Source: Salinisphaera sp.
GTDB taxonomy: Bacteria > Pseudomonadota > Gammaproteobacteria > Nevskiales > Salinisphaeraceae
NCBI GenBank assembly: GCA_027858915.1
Contig: JAQIBT010000110.1
Span: forward strand, 1-64,000
DNA: 64,000 nucleotides
Reading direction: 5' to 3'
Position 1 is the stretch's first letter. Each line of letters starts with the position of its first letter. Shown here piece by piece: positions 11,524 through 21,278 of the stretch. The position numbers were made by a program, and so were the translations under genes. The notes below the pieces were generated by a model that worked only from the letters and a program-made list of their open reading frames with translations, was not told where the DNA came from and searched no databases.

Positions 11524-13752
11524 ATGAGTGAAGAAGTCAAGCTAGAAGGCAAATGCCCGTTCGGCGGCGATCGCATCGGTGGCGCGACAGGCGCCGGCCC
11601 GACGCTGGAAGACTGGTGGCCGAACCGTCTGAAGGTCGAAGCCTTGCACCAAAACCCGCCCGAAGCGGATCCACTGGACCCAGATTTCGATTACGCCGAG
11701 GCGTTCAACAAGCTCGACCTCGACGAAATCAAGAAGGACATCAAGGAATTCCTGACGTCCTCGCAGTCCTGGTGGCCGTCGGACTACGGTAACTACGGAC
11801 CGCAGATGATCCGGATGGCCTGGCACTCGGCCGGCACTTATCGCATCGCGGATGGTCGCGGCGGCGCCGCCCAGGCGATGCAGCGATTCGCCCCGATCAA
11901 TTCCTGGGAAGACAACGGCAACGTGGATAAATCCCGTCGCCTGCTCTGGCCGATCAAGAAAAAGTACGGCAAGGCCCTGAGCTGGGGCGACCTGATGATG
12001 CTCACCGGCAACTGCGCGCTGGAGATCATGGGTTTGAAGACCTTTGGCTTCGGCGGTGGCCGTATCGATGCCTGGGAGCCGGATCGCGCGACCTATTGGG
12101 GTCCGGAGTACGAAATGCTCGGCCGTGATCGCTGGGAGGGGGAGCCTCACGAAGAGCACTACGATCTGGAAAACCCGATGGGCGCATCCCAGATGGCCTT
12201 GATCTATGTGAATCCCGAGGGTCCTGCTGGCAACAACGTGCCAAAAGACTCGGCCCGTGAGATCCGCACGACGTTCGGCCGTATGGCCATGAACGACGAG
12301 GAAACCGTCGCCCTGATCGCAGGCGGCCATGCTTTTGGCAAGAGCCACGGCGCTGTCGATCCGGAAAACGTTGGTCCGGCACCAGAAGGGGCACCCATGG
12401 AAGCCATGGGTCTCGGCTGGATGAATAAAGCCGGTACCGGCTATGCCGAATACACCATGACCAACGGTATCGAAGGCGCCTGGACGCCGAACCCAACCCA
12501 GTGGGATAACTCGTATCTGGAGAACCTGTTCAAGTTTGACTGGGTTCAGACTCATGCGCCGTCGGGTGCTACCCAGTGGATGCCGGCAGACGAGAGCGCG
12601 CCCAAGACGCCGGACGCGCACAAGCCAGGCGTGGATCATCCGTTGATGATGATGACCTCTGATATCGCGCTCAAGGAAGATCCGGCCTACCGCAAGATCT
12701 GCGAAAGATTTCTTGCCGACTTCGACTACTTCGCCGATGCCTTCGCGCGTGCCTGGTTCAAACTGACCCATCGCGACATGGGCCCGAAGAACCGCTATCT
12801 CGGCCCGGAAGTCCCGGAAGAAAACCTGATCTGGCAGGATCCGGTCCCGGTGCGCGACTACGATGTCGTAGACCACAACGACGTCGCCAGTCTGAAGACC
12901 AGGATTCTGAATTCCGGCCTGACCGTATCCGAGCTGGTGGGCGTGGCCTGGGGCGCTGCCTCCTCGCACCGCGTGTCCGACAAGCGTGGCGGCGCCGACG
13001 GCGCACGTATCCGCCTGGCCCCGATGAAAGACTGGGAGGTCAACAACCCGGCCGAGATCGCAAAAGTCGTCGCTGCCATGGAAAGCGTCAAGAGCGACTT
13101 CGACGGCGGCCAGTCGGGTAACAAGAAGGTCTCACTCGCCGACCTGATCGTGCTCGGCGGCTGCGCAGCAGTCGAAAAAGCAGCCAAGGACGCCGGTGTC
13201 GCTATCACCGTACCGTTCACGCCGGGCCGGACCGATGCAAGCGACGAGCAGACCGACGTTCAGCAGTTCAGCTGGCTGCGCCCGATGGCCGACGGCTTTC
13301 GCAACTTCCGCGACGAGTTGCCGCGTTACAACGTTCCGCCGGAGCAGATCTTTCTCGATCGTGCCGGTCTGTTGTCGCTGACCGCGCCCGAGTGGACAGC
13401 GCTGACCGGCGGTCTGCGCGTGCTGGACATCAACACGGGCGGCTCCAAGGACGGCGTGTTCACCGATCGTCCGGGCGTGCTGAGCAACGACTTCTTTGCC
13501 AACCTGACCTCCATGGATTATCGCTGGCACAAGGCCGACGAAGACGGCATGTCGTTCGAACTGCGAGATCGTGAGTCCGACGCCGTCAAGTACACGGCAA
13601 CGCGCTGTGACCTGGTGTTCGGCGCCAACAGCCAACTGCGTCAGATCTCGGAGGTCTATGCCTCCGACGATGGCCACGAGAAGTTCGTTCGAGACTTCGT
13701 CAAGGCCTGGCACAAGGTGATGATGCTCGATCGCTTCGACGTCGCTGCCTGA
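11524..13752 (+). CDS. katG: Catalase-peroxidase
   Basis: Bifunctional heme enzyme that decomposes hydrogen peroxide and oxidises organic donors. The 742-residue protein has the duplicated peroxidase fold. The distal site [11 protein letters not shown] includes Arg97, Trp100 and His101, and the proximal heme ligand is His269 in [11 protein letters not shown]. The Tyr in the LIYVNPEGP block is the expected partner of the Met-Tyr-Trp crosslink. ATG 11524 is chosen because AAAGGA lies about 8 nt upstream; a TTG at 11500 is less likely. The 106-bp gap after the fur-like gene contains TATAAA-type AT-rich sequence that may be its own promoter. A strong terminator follows. Confidence 0.97.
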   Translation: MSEEVKLEGKCPFGGDRIGGATGAGPTLEDWWPNRLKVEALHQNPPEADPLDPDFDYAEAFNKLDLDEIKKDIKEFLTSSQSWWPSDYGNYGPQMIRMAWHSAGTYRIADGRGGAAQAMQRFAPINSWEDNGNVDKSRRLLWPIKKKYGKALSWGDLMMLTGNCALEIMGLKTFGFGGGRIDAWEPDRATYWGPEYEMLGRDRWEGEPHEEHYDLENPMGASQMALIYVNPEGPAGNNVPKDSAREIRTTFGRMAMNDEETVALIAGGHAFGKSHGAVDPENVGPAPEGAPMEAMGLGWMNKAGTGYAEYTMTNGIEGAWTPNPTQWDNSYLENLFKFDWVQTHAPSGATQWMPADESAPKTPDAHKPGVDHPLMMMTSDIALKEDPAYRKICERFLADFDYFADAFARAWFKLTHRDMGPKNRYLGPEVPEENLIWQDPVPVRDYDVVDHNDVASLKTRILNSGLTVSELVGVAWGAASSHRVSDKRGGADGARIRLAPMKDWEVNNPAEIAKVVAAMESVKSDFDGGQSGNKKVSLADLIVLGGCAAVEKAAKDAGVAITVPFTPGRTDASDEQTDVQQFSWLRPMADGFRNFRDELPRYNVPPEQIFLDRAGLLSLTAPEWTALTGGLRVLDINTGGSKDGVFTDRPGVLSNDFFANLTSMDYRWHKADEDGMSFELRDRESDAVKYTATRCDLVFGANSQLRQISEVYASDDGHEKFVRDFVKAWHKVMMLDRFDVAA

Positions 13753-13772
13753 CCCTAAGCAGCCGATCACGG

Positions 13773-13810
13773 ATCCGGCTTCCCCATCGTGGAAGCCGGA
13801 TTTTTTTTTT
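13773..13810 (+). terminator. Rho-independent terminator after katG
   Basis: An 11-bp perfect stem, ATCCGGCTTCC (13773-13783) with GGAAGCCGGAT (13791-13801), a 7-nt loop, and ten consecutive T (13801-13810). It lies about 20 nt after the katG stop. Confidence 0.95.
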
Positions 13811-13952
13811 GCGCAACACCGTCTGATCGTGCCGGCGGCCAGAAACGGCGGCCACCGGCTGATCCGCCCAGAGGGTTCGGAGCGTTCGTAAGGACGTCGC
13901 CGACCATCGCCGGATGGATGGGATCCTCGACAGCTATGCGCTATCCGGCCGG

Positions 13953-15050
13953 CTATCTGTGCAGCCAGAAATTCCGCGATCTGGCGATAGCGCGCGGCAA
14001 TCGTGTAGACGGCCAGGTCCAACCGCGCCACCAGGCAACGCCGGTGTCCTGTCCCAGATCGATCGCACCCTCCGGCCGCGGCGGCGAATACCGCTCGATA
14101 GCCTGGGCGCTGGTACAGGCGATGAGATTGGCAGCGATGACTCGCGCCTGAGCCCGGCTATCCGCCGGTGGCAGCCCGACACGCCCGCCCAGCGAGGCGC
14201 AACCGCCACTTGCCAGATAATCCAGGCCGCGAACCGCGCTCAGGCGGCGATCGACGATCAAACCGGCGGAATCATTGCGCGGCCGGCCGGCGGCCTGAAC
14301 CAGCGATGCAGCCCGTGGCGAGCCGGCCACGACGATGTGATCGGCGCGAAACCGGCGCCCGTCGCAGGCCAGCAACGCCCGTGATCCAACAGCGTCCACC
14401 TCGGTTTGCGTCACGATATCCACGCCGCGGGCAGCCAAGATCCTGGCGATTCGCGTCGCCGCACGTGTCGGTGCGCTATCAAGAACTCGATCACCCGGAA
14501 TATAGAGCGCGACATGGATATCCGCCAGATCGCCTGCCGCGCTGAGGCCTGCAACAATTTCCACCGCCCGCTGGCTCGCGCCGACGACTGCCACGCGAGT
14601 GCCCGGCGTGGCATCGACCAAGGCACTGCGCAGGCGTGACAGCTCAGCTACCGATACGCCCGCCCAGACCGCGGGCGCATCCTCGCCGGCGGCCGGAACC
14701 GACCAGTCGGGGCCAAGACGCGCGTAACCGATATTCAGACTCAAGACGTCGAAAGCGATCGGCTCGCCGCTGGCTAACCAGAGCCGTTTTGAACGCGGCT
14801 CGATACCCACAACACGGTCGCAGCGATACGTAGCACCCGCGGCGCGGCAGGTTCGTGTTGCCGATCGCTTGAGAGTCTTCGGATCGCCGCTACCCGCGAG
14901 CAGCGGCGTTACCGAGCCGCCGTAGCGAAACGACGACGGCGAGATCAGCACCGTCCGTTCCGTATGGCGTCGCCAACGCCCGGCACGTTCGAGCAACTGT
15001 TGATGCACATGACCGGCACCCACGAGTATCAGCGTCTGACCTTGCGTCAT
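13953..15050 (-). CDS. FAD/NAD(P)-dependent oxidoreductase, SelD-associated type
   Basis: A 365-residue pyridine nucleotide-disulphide oxidoreductase-like protein. The opening TLILVGAGHVHQQLLER is an FAD-binding Rossmann motif and VLISPSSFRYGGSVTPLLAG resembles the family often fused to or next to selenophosphate synthetase (TIGR03169-like), which is related to NDH-2 dehydrogenases. A second Rossmann motif (VAVVGASQRAVEIVAGL) lies mid-protein. The C-terminal FAD motif, usually xxxGD, reads LASGGCASL, so the expected Asp is Gly. No redox CxxC pair is seen. It faces katG tail to tail and lies 42 bp after amiB on the same strand. No selD is nearby, and the substrate is unknown. Confidence 0.7.
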   Translation of the reverse strand: MTQGQTLILVGAGHVHQQLLERAGRWRRHTERTVLISPSSFRYGGSVTPLLAGSGDPKTLKRSATRTCRAAGATYRCDRVVGIEPRSKRLWLASGEPIAFDVLSLNIGYARLGPDWSVPAAGEDAPAVWAGVSVAELSRLRSALVDATPGTRVAVVGASQRAVEIVAGLSAAGDLADIHVALYIPGDRVLDSAPTRAATRIARILAARGVDIVTQTEVDAVGSRALLACDGRRFRADHIVVAGSPRAASLVQAAGRPRNDSAGLIVDRRLSAVRGLDYLASGGCASLGGRVGLPPADSRAQARVIAANLIACTSAQAIERYSPPRPEGAIDLGQDTGVAWWRGWTWPSTRLPRAIARSRNFWLHR

Positions 15051-15092
15051 GACACGGCGTTAGCGCGCCGAGCGCAACGCGCCAGGGCCTGA

Positions 15093-16532
15093 TTACAACC
15101 CCGCAAGTTGCTGAGCGCCGGGCGGCGGAATCCGCAGGGTATGCCCAATTTGAATCTGACTGCTCTTCAATTGGTTGTACTGGCGCAGTGCAGCTACGCT
15201 GACGCCGTACTTCAGTGCGATGCCGGACAGGGTCTCGCCGCGCTTGATCTCGTGTTGCTGATCGGCCGCGATATACGTGGCCGGCCGATAGCTCGCGAAA
15301 TAGCCCTTGATACCACGCAGCATCGCGCTCGCCAGCCGATTCTGATAGCGGCTGCTGGCCAGTTTGTGCTCTTCATGCGGATTGGAGATGAAATTGGTTT
15401 CAACCAGGATGGACGGAATGTCCGGGGACTTGAGTACGACAAATCCCGCCTGCTGTACGTGCGTCTTGTGCAGCGAACCCAGGTCATCAAGCTGCTCGAG
15501 CACGCGATGACCGGCATCCAGGCTGGCTTCGACGCTCGTGCTCTGCGACAGATCGAGCATGAACGACGCAAGGCTGCTGTTCTTGTCCTTGATACTGCCG
15601 CCGCTGACCATATCCGCTGCATTCTCGCGTGTTGCAAGCCAACGCGCATGTTCGCTGGTCGCGCCATGCGGCGACAACGCATAGACCGAGGCACCTTGAG
15701 CCGCGCGACCGTCCGGCGACGCATCACAATGGATGGAAATGAAGAAATCGGCCTTGTTGCGCCGTGCAATGACCATGCGTTCGCGCAGGCCAACATAGCG
15801 ATCAGTAGAGCGAGTTAACACCCCGCGCATATGCGGTTGATCGTCCACCATCTGCTTGAGCCGCCGCGCGATCGCCAACGTGACGTTCTTTTCCAGCGTG
15901 CCGTGCGGTCCGTGCGCGCCCGGATCCCGCCCGCCATGACCGGCGTCGATCGCGACCACGATATCGTGGCCGGGCCCGCTCCGACGAGCCGGCGCAGCAG
16001 ATGACGCCGCGCCGGCATTCGATGTCTGGGCCATCGCCGCTGCTGTCTTATCTGCGGTGGTCGCGCCATCGTCGCCCGGCGCCAGTTCACCGTCCGAAGG
16101 CTCATTCGACGCGCTATGAGTTTGCGGGTCTGGCTGGCCGCGATACAGATCAACGACCAGTCGGTAGGCGTGCTGACCGTCCGGCGCCAACATGAAACTC
16201 TTCGCCGCGACCATCTGCGACAGGTCGAGCACCACGCGAAGCCCGGTGCCACGATGGATTCCAGTCCGGACCTGCTTGACCAGTCCGCCATGATCGGCAT
16301 CTACGTCCAAGGAACTGACGGCACGCGTATGCGGCAGGTCGACCACCAGACGAAGCGGATTGTCGACCAGGAATATATCGGGATTGGTATCGGCCGACAG
16401 ATCAAACACGATGCGTGTCTTCTCGCCCGAGTCCCATAACCGCGCGTCATGCAGGGTCGAAGCCGCCGCCCAGACAGCGCCAACATTCATCAACATCACA
16501 GCCAAACACAGGCCGCGCAGAAGGTTGCGCAT
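15093..16532 (-). CDS. amiB: N-acetylmuramoyl-L-alanine amidase with AMIN and LysM domains
   Basis: Periplasmic zinc amidase that cleaves septal peptidoglycan during cell separation. The 479-residue protein has a signal peptide (about residues 1-22), an AMIN domain (about 25-130), a Ser/Ala/Gly-rich linker and an amidase_3 domain (about 190-410). The latter shows VAIDAGHGGRDPGAHG, a Glu in GTLEKNVTLA, and the late ILVETNFISN. A single C-terminal LysM domain (about 425-472, HEIKRGETLSGIALKYGVS) ends it. It is a likely target of the NlpD-type activator at 61958. In many relatives it precedes mutL directly; here katG and neighbours intervene. Confidence 0.94.
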   Translation of the reverse strand: MRNLLRGLCLAVMLMNVGAVWAAASTLHDARLWDSGEKTRIVFDLSADTNPDIFLVDNPLRLVVDLPHTRAVSSLDVDADHGGLVKQVRTGIHRGTGLRVVLDLSQMVAAKSFMLAPDGQHAYRLVVDLYRGQPDPQTHSASNEPSDGELAPGDDGATTADKTAAAMAQTSNAGAASSAAPARRSGPGHDIVVAIDAGHGGRDPGAHGPHGTLEKNVTLAIARRLKQMVDDQPHMRGVLTRSTDRYVGLRERMVIARRNKADFFISIHCDASPDGRAAQGASVYALSPHGATSEHARWLATRENAADMVSGGSIKDKNSSLASFMLDLSQSTSVEASLDAGHRVLEQLDDLGSLHKTHVQQAGFVVLKSPDIPSILVETNFISNPHEEHKLASSRYQNRLASAMLRGIKGYFASYRPATYIAADQQHEIKRGETLSGIALKYGVSVAALRQYNQLKSSQIQIGHTLRIPPPGAQQLAGL

Positions 16533-16674
16533 TGCGTGCCCCGCCCTTGCCCCCTTTTGGGACGCTTGAATACGTCTTGGAGATTAATAGCAGTGCCGCA
16601 GCCAAGCAACTATTTTTACCTGCCAAAACAGACGCTAGCGAGCTTTTCCTACATAGCTGCTTGAAAGATCGACG

Positions 16675-17142
16675 CTATCTCGACTCTTGAGCAAGTCCGG
16701 CCCAACGCTCGCCACGCTCATTGCGCGCCTGAATCCGCGCCAAACGCCCGGTATCGCGGTATTCCAGCGTCAGCTCTGCATCGATCGGTGGCAGAAACCC
16801 CGCACCGCGTTCGGCCCATTCAATGAATACCCAATCCCTGGACGCGTCAACGTCACGAATACCGATGAATTCCAATTCTTCGGGATCGATCAGACGGTAG
16901 AGATCCATATGCACGAGCATGGCGGCTGGCACCAGCGCATAGGCTTCCATCAGGGTATAGGTCGGTGAGACAACTGGGCCGGTATGGCCGAGCGCCCGCA
17001 GCACGGCACGCGTCAGCGCCGTCTTGCCCGCTCCCACCTCGCCGCGCAGTGAAAGCACCAGACCGTCTTGTAATCGTGTGAGTGCCAGGGCGATTGCCCG
17101 TCCAAGGGCATCGGTCGCCGCAGCGTCCGGCAAGTGAATCAT
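16675..17142 (-). CDS. tsaE: tRNA threonylcarbamoyladenosine synthesis ATPase TsaE
   Basis: TsaE is the ATPase that works with TsaB and TsaD to make t6A37 in ANN-decoding tRNAs. The 155-residue protein has the Walker A motif GEVGAGKTAL (about residues 35-44), the conserved SPTYTLMEAY, HMDLYRL and the FIEWAERG block. It starts inside an ATGA overlap with the nnr stop (17139-17142), so the two are coupled. amiB follows after 142 bp. Confidence 0.95.
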   Translation of the reverse strand: MIHLPDAAATDALGRAIALALTRLQDGLVLSLRGEVGAGKTALTRAVLRALGHTGPVVSPTYTLMEAYALVPAAMLVHMDLYRLIDPEELEFIGIRDVDASRDWVFIEWAERGAGFLPPIDAELTLEYRDTGRLARIQARNERGERWAGLAQESR

Positions 17143-18641
17143 GCATGGGCCGGATTGGCGTGGGTTCGCAGATGCTCGAGCAGATCGCTCGGCAACATCC
17201 CCCGTTCGCCGCTCTCGGCCGCCGAGTCGCCGGCCAGCGCGTGCAGATAAACGCCGAATACCGCCGCCTGGGCCAGTGTCAGACCCTGGGCAACCAGCGC
17301 AGCAATGACGCCGGTCAGCAGGTCACCCATGCCGCCGACCGCCATGCCCGGATTGCCCTGGGTGCACAGCCACAGCTCGTCGGGCGTGGCCACCAGCGAG
17401 CCGGCGCCCTTGAGCACAGCCACCGCCTGATAACGCTTTGCCAGCGCCTGTACCGCCGCTACCCGGTCGCGCATGATATCGATGGTGGAACAATCGAGCA
17501 GCCGCGCGGCTTCGCCGGGATGCGGTGTCAATATCCAGTTGCCGCGCGGGACTTCATGATCGGCCAGTCGATTCAAGGCGTCGGCGTCCACGATCAAGGC
17601 CCGTTCGCTGTCCATGGCGGACTGCCAGAGACTGGCGCCCCAGGCGTCACTGCCCATGCCGGGCCCGATCGCAATAACGCTAGCCGCTTGAATCAGCGGG
17701 CCGATATCGTCATCCCTGTCCAATCCGAGGCACATTAATTCGGGCCGAGCCTGACTCATGGCACCGGCGTGATCGCGATGACACCCTACGCTGACCAACC
17801 CCGCTCCGCAGCGCAATGCCGCTTCGGCGGTCAGCCGAATGGCACCGCCCATGCCACGATTACCCCCCAGGCACAATACGTGCCCGTTATCGCCCTTGTG
17901 GGCGCTGCGGGCACGGGCCGGTAAGGCATGGCGAAGCGCGCGATGATCGATCCGGCGGGCCACATAAGGTTGATCTTCATAAAGCGCATCCGGCGCATGC
18001 AGATCATCAAACGACAGGCTGCCGCAATGTGCGGGCCCCTTGCCGGTCAGAATGCCCATCTTCAGACCAATGAAAGTAATCGTGGCGTGCGCCTGGACTG
18101 CATGGCCCCAGGCGTGTCCCGTCGTCGCGTCTATACCCGAGGGGATATCCAGCGAAAACACACCCGTACCACGACTTCGCGCCTCGTTGATACGATCGAT
18201 CGCGATAGCGAAATCGCCTTCGACATCCCGATTGAGCCCCGTGCCGAGCAAGGCATCGACGATCACGTCGGCTGCAACCGGCGCATTGCGATATGCGGAA
18301 ACCGTCCCACCGGCGGCCTCGAATGCCGCGAGTGCTCGCCCGGCGTCGCCGACGATACGGTCACGTTCGGCCAACAACATCAGCGCGACCTGCCAGCCCG
18401 CCTGCAACGCCAGGCGGGCAAGCAGAAAACCGTCGCCGCCGTTGTTACCGGGTCCGCAGAGCACCGCCAATCGCCCCGGCATGGGCCAGTGGAAAGCCAG
18501 TTCGCTGAAGCCGGCGCTGGCGGCCCGCTGCATCAGGGTGAAGCCATCGACGCCAAATGACTCGATGAAGCGACGGTCCAGTGCTGCCACCTGTTCTGCG
18601 CTGTAGACCCGTGCCGGCAGGTAATCGCTGGTTTCACTCAT
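17139..18641 (-). CDS. nnr: Bifunctional NAD(P)H-hydrate epimerase / ADP-dependent dehydratase
   Basis: Repairs damaged NAD(P)HX: the N-terminal YjeF_N domain (NnrE, about residues 1-215) interconverts R and S epimers and the C-terminal domain (NnrD, about 225-495) dehydrates the S form using ADP. Visible motifs are LCGPGNNGGDGFLLAR and DALLGTGLNRD in the first domain, and LTPHPGEAARLL and GGMGDLLTGVIAAL in the second. The ATG at 18641 has GGAG about 10 nt upstream, giving 500 residues. It heads nnr-tsaE-amiB, and its start lies 64 bp after the pgi stop. Confidence 0.94.
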   Translation of the reverse strand: MSETSDYLPARVYSAEQVAALDRRFIESFGVDGFTLMQRAASAGFSELAFHWPMPGRLAVLCGPGNNGGDGFLLARLALQAGWQVALMLLAERDRIVGDAGRALAAFEAAGGTVSAYRNAPVAADVIVDALLGTGLNRDVEGDFAIAIDRINEARSRGTGVFSLDIPSGIDATTGHAWGHAVQAHATITFIGLKMGILTGKGPAHCGSLSFDDLHAPDALYEDQPYVARRIDHRALRHALPARARSAHKGDNGHVLCLGGNRGMGGAIRLTAEAALRCGAGLVSVGCHRDHAGAMSQARPELMCLGLDRDDDIGPLIQAASVIAIGPGMGSDAWGASLWQSAMDSERALIVDADALNRLADHEVPRGNWILTPHPGEAARLLDCSTIDIMRDRVAAVQALAKRYQAVAVLKGAGSLVATPDELWLCTQGNPGMAVGGMGDLLTGVIAALVAQGLTLAQAAVFGVYLHALAGDSAAESGERGMLPSDLLEHLRTHANPAHA

Positions 18642-18705
18642 GCGGGACTCCAAGGATTCGCGGCGACGACATGCCATGGGCATAGGGCGCCACTGGAATA
18701 AACGA

Positions 18706-20322
18706 TTACGCCTGCCATCCGCGGCGCACGCGCGTCAGCAACGCCTGCGTCGAACCGTCGTGGGCACCGGCCTTGCCTTCACCCGACAGTTCACCGACCA
18801 ACTGGCCGGCCATGGTCTTGCCGAGTTCCACACCCCACTGATCGAAACTGTTGATATCCCAGATCACGCCCTGGACAAACACCTTATGCTCATAGGCCGC
18901 AATCAGCGCGCCAAGACTGTGCGCATCCAGGGTGTTCAGCACCAGCATGTTGCTTGGTCGATTGCCTTCGAAGCTGCGCGCAGCCAGTCGATGCTCAAGT
19001 GCGTCACTGGACAACCCCTGCTCTTTCAACTCGCTTTCCAGCGCGGAGCGATCGCGCCCGGTCATGAGTGCTTCGGCCTGCGCGATGCAGTTCGCTACCC
19101 GCTCTATTTCTCGCGGGTCGCCTGCCGCAGCCGCGTCCGACAGGGGCAGGATAAAGTCCATATCCACCGCCAGATCGCCCTGATGCAGCATCTGGAAATA
19201 AGCATGCTGGGCGTTGGTACCCACGCTGCCCCAGATGGTCGGTACGGTGTCCACGGTGACGGGCGCACCTTCACGACGGACCGATTTGCCGTTCGACTCC
19301 ATTTCCAGCTGCTGCAGGAAAGACGGCAGAGCTGCAAGCCGCTGTGCATAAGGCACCACGCAGTGACTGGTCAGACCCAGGAAGTTGTTGTTCCAGATCC
19401 CTGCCAGCGCCAGCATCACCGGCAGATTCTCGCCCAGCGCTGCGGTTTCGAAGTGCTGATCCATGGCATAGGCGCCGGCCAGCAGTTGCTCGAATGCATC
19501 GTCGCCCAGTGCAAGCGCGATCGACAGGCCGACCGCCGACCACAGCGAATAACGCCCGCCGACCCAGTCCCAGAACTCGAACATGCGCTCAATGCCGAAT
19601 TCGGTCACCGCTTCGCGGTTGGTGGATACTGCCACGAAATGGCGTGCGATATCGTGTTCGCCAGCCCCGGCGTCGATCAGCCACTGGCGTGCAACGCGTG
19701 CATTCGCCAGCGTCTCGGCGGTACCGAAGGACTTCGAGGTGACAATTACCAACGTAGTCGCCGGATTCAGACGGGCCAGCGTGTCATCCAGATCTGCCGG
19801 GTCCACGTTGGCTACAAAATGCGGCTGTGGGCCATCGCGCCGGGCCAGAGCCTGACAGATCATGCGCGGGCCAAGATCCGAGCCGCCGATGCCGATATTG
19901 ACCACATCGGTGATCGCATCGTCGGCAAAGCCGCGCCACTCGCCGTTGCGCACGGCACGCGCAAACTCGGCCATCGCATGGCGCACTTCGTGTACTTCCT
20001 CGTACAACGGCGCGTCGTCGGGCCGGCGCAATGCCACGTGCCAGGCTGGACGCTGCTCGCTGGAGTTGATCACTCGGCCGGCCAGCATGTCGGCGCGCTT
20101 TTCAACCACTTTCTGGGCAGCCGCCAGTTCCAGCAGCGCACGGCGGGTCTCGTCGTCAATCAACTGCTTGGAATAATCCAGCGTGATTCCCGCGGCTTCG
20201 AGGCTGTAGCGAGACGCTCGCTCAGGCTCGGCGAAAAAGAGTCCATCGATACGGCGGTCGGCGGCGCCCTCGGCGAGGGTTTCGAGTGCTTGCCAAGCAG
20301 CGTTCTGGGTGGGATCGGACAT
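18706..20322 (-). CDS. pgi: Glucose-6-phosphate isomerase
   Basis: Interconverts glucose 6-phosphate and fructose 6-phosphate. The 538-residue protein has the signatures VNIGIGGSDLGPRM, VTSKSFGTAETLANA, the block containing MESNGKSVRR, and SFDQWGVELGK near the end with its catalytic-type Lys. Length matches the gammaproteobacterial enzyme (about 549 aa). It sits between panC and nnr on the minus strand, with 109 bp to panC. No strong Shine-Dalgarno is visible. Confidence 0.96.
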   Translation of the reverse strand: MSDPTQNAAWQALETLAEGAADRRIDGLFFAEPERASRYSLEAAGITLDYSKQLIDDETRRALLELAAAQKVVEKRADMLAGRVINSSEQRPAWHVALRRPDDAPLYEEVHEVRHAMAEFARAVRNGEWRGFADDAITDVVNIGIGGSDLGPRMICQALARRDGPQPHFVANVDPADLDDTLARLNPATTLVIVTSKSFGTAETLANARVARQWLIDAGAGEHDIARHFVAVSTNREAVTEFGIERMFEFWDWVGGRYSLWSAVGLSIALALGDDAFEQLLAGAYAMDQHFETAALGENLPVMLALAGIWNNNFLGLTSHCVVPYAQRLAALPSFLQQLEMESNGKSVRREGAPVTVDTVPTIWGSVGTNAQHAYFQMLHQGDLAVDMDFILPLSDAAAAGDPREIERVANCIAQAEALMTGRDRSALESELKEQGLSSDALEHRLAARSFEGNRPSNMLVLNTLDAHSLGALIAAYEHKVFVQGVIWDINSFDQWGVELGKTMAGQLVGELSGEGKAGAHDGSTQALLTRVRRGWQA

Positions 20323-20431
20323 TGCTATCGCTTTTTATCAACTTGAATCGCCATGGTCTGGCATCGCGATCTTTTTAACAAATCCGGGCCTTGACAGAAG
20401 TCAGTCCGACCCAATCAGAGGCCCTGCGTGA

Positions 20432-21268
20432 TCAGACCGTCATGCCCATGTTGTCGATCAATCGGGTTTGTCCCAGATGGCCGGCAGCCAGCACCCGAAA
20501 CGCGCTGCTGGCAGCGGTTGCGGGCGCCAGGTCAGGCTGGCGTATTTCGACATAGTCCGGATCAAATCCGGCATCACTCATCCGCGACCAGGCGCGCGCT
20601 TCCAGACTACGGAAATCGCGATCACCACGCCGCAGTGCGGTCACACAGTCACCGATTGCCCCAGGCAGGGCCAGTGCACGCCGTCGTTCGTCGGCGGTCA
20701 GGTATTGATTGCGCGACGACAGCGCCAGGCCATCGGCATCACGCACCGTGGCGACCCCGGCGATCTCGACGCCGGTGCACAAATCGGCACTCATGCGGCG
20801 CACAACGGCCAGCTGCTGAAAGTCCTTCTCGCCAAAAAAAGCGCGATTCGGACGCACAATATTGAACAGCTTGGCCACCACCGTGGCTACGCCGTCAAAA
20901 TGTCCCGGCCTGCGATTACCGCAAAGCATGCCGGTGATATCGTCGACGTGCACCGTGGTCAGGCTGGCGCCATTCTGGGGGTACATCTCGGACACGCTGG
21001 GCGCAAAGACGGCTTCGACGCCCGCATGGCGCAGGGCGGCACAGTCGGCATCGAAGGTGCGCGGATAGGTTGCCAGATCCTCGTTCGGCCCAAACTGCAT
21101 GGGGTTGACGAAGATACTCACGATCACGCGGTCACAGCGCTGGCAGGCGGCATTCACCAAGGCCATATGGCCAGCGTGCAGATTGCCCATGGTCGGCACC
21201 AGACCAATAACTCCGGACGTGTTCAGCCGCCACTGCGCCACCGCTGCGGTGGTCTCCAGGATCTTCAT
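20432..21268 (-). CDS. panC: Pantothenate synthetase
   Basis: Condenses pantoate and beta-alanine with ATP to make pantothenate. The 278-residue protein shows the nucleotide-binding PTMGNLHAGHMALV with its HxGH motif, the FVNPMQFGPNEDL block, the GEKDFQQLAVVRRM segment and SSRNQYL. ATG 21268 is used; a GTG one codon earlier is possible. It follows panB by 10 bp and completes the two-gene pantothenate branch. No panD is present in the window. Confidence 0.96.
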   Translation of the reverse strand: MKILETTAAVAQWRLNTSGVIGLVPTMGNLHAGHMALVNAACQRCDRVIVSIFVNPMQFGPNEDLATYPRTFDADCAALRHAGVEAVFAPSVSEMYPQNGASLTTVHVDDITGMLCGNRRPGHFDGVATVVAKLFNIVRPNRAFFGEKDFQQLAVVRRMSADLCTGVEIAGVATVRDADGLALSSRNQYLTADERRRALALPGAIGDCVTALRRGDRDFRSLEARAWSRMSDAGFDPDYVEIRQPDLAPATAASSAFRVLAAGHLGQTRLIDNMGMTV

Positions 21269-21278
21269 CACGGGTGGC

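Noticed and set aside
11542-12969. Long minus-strand open frame (475 codons) opposite katG
   Set aside because: It is a codon-bias shadow in GC-rich DNA; katG on the other strand is certain, and the frame has no recognisable domain or ribosome binding site.
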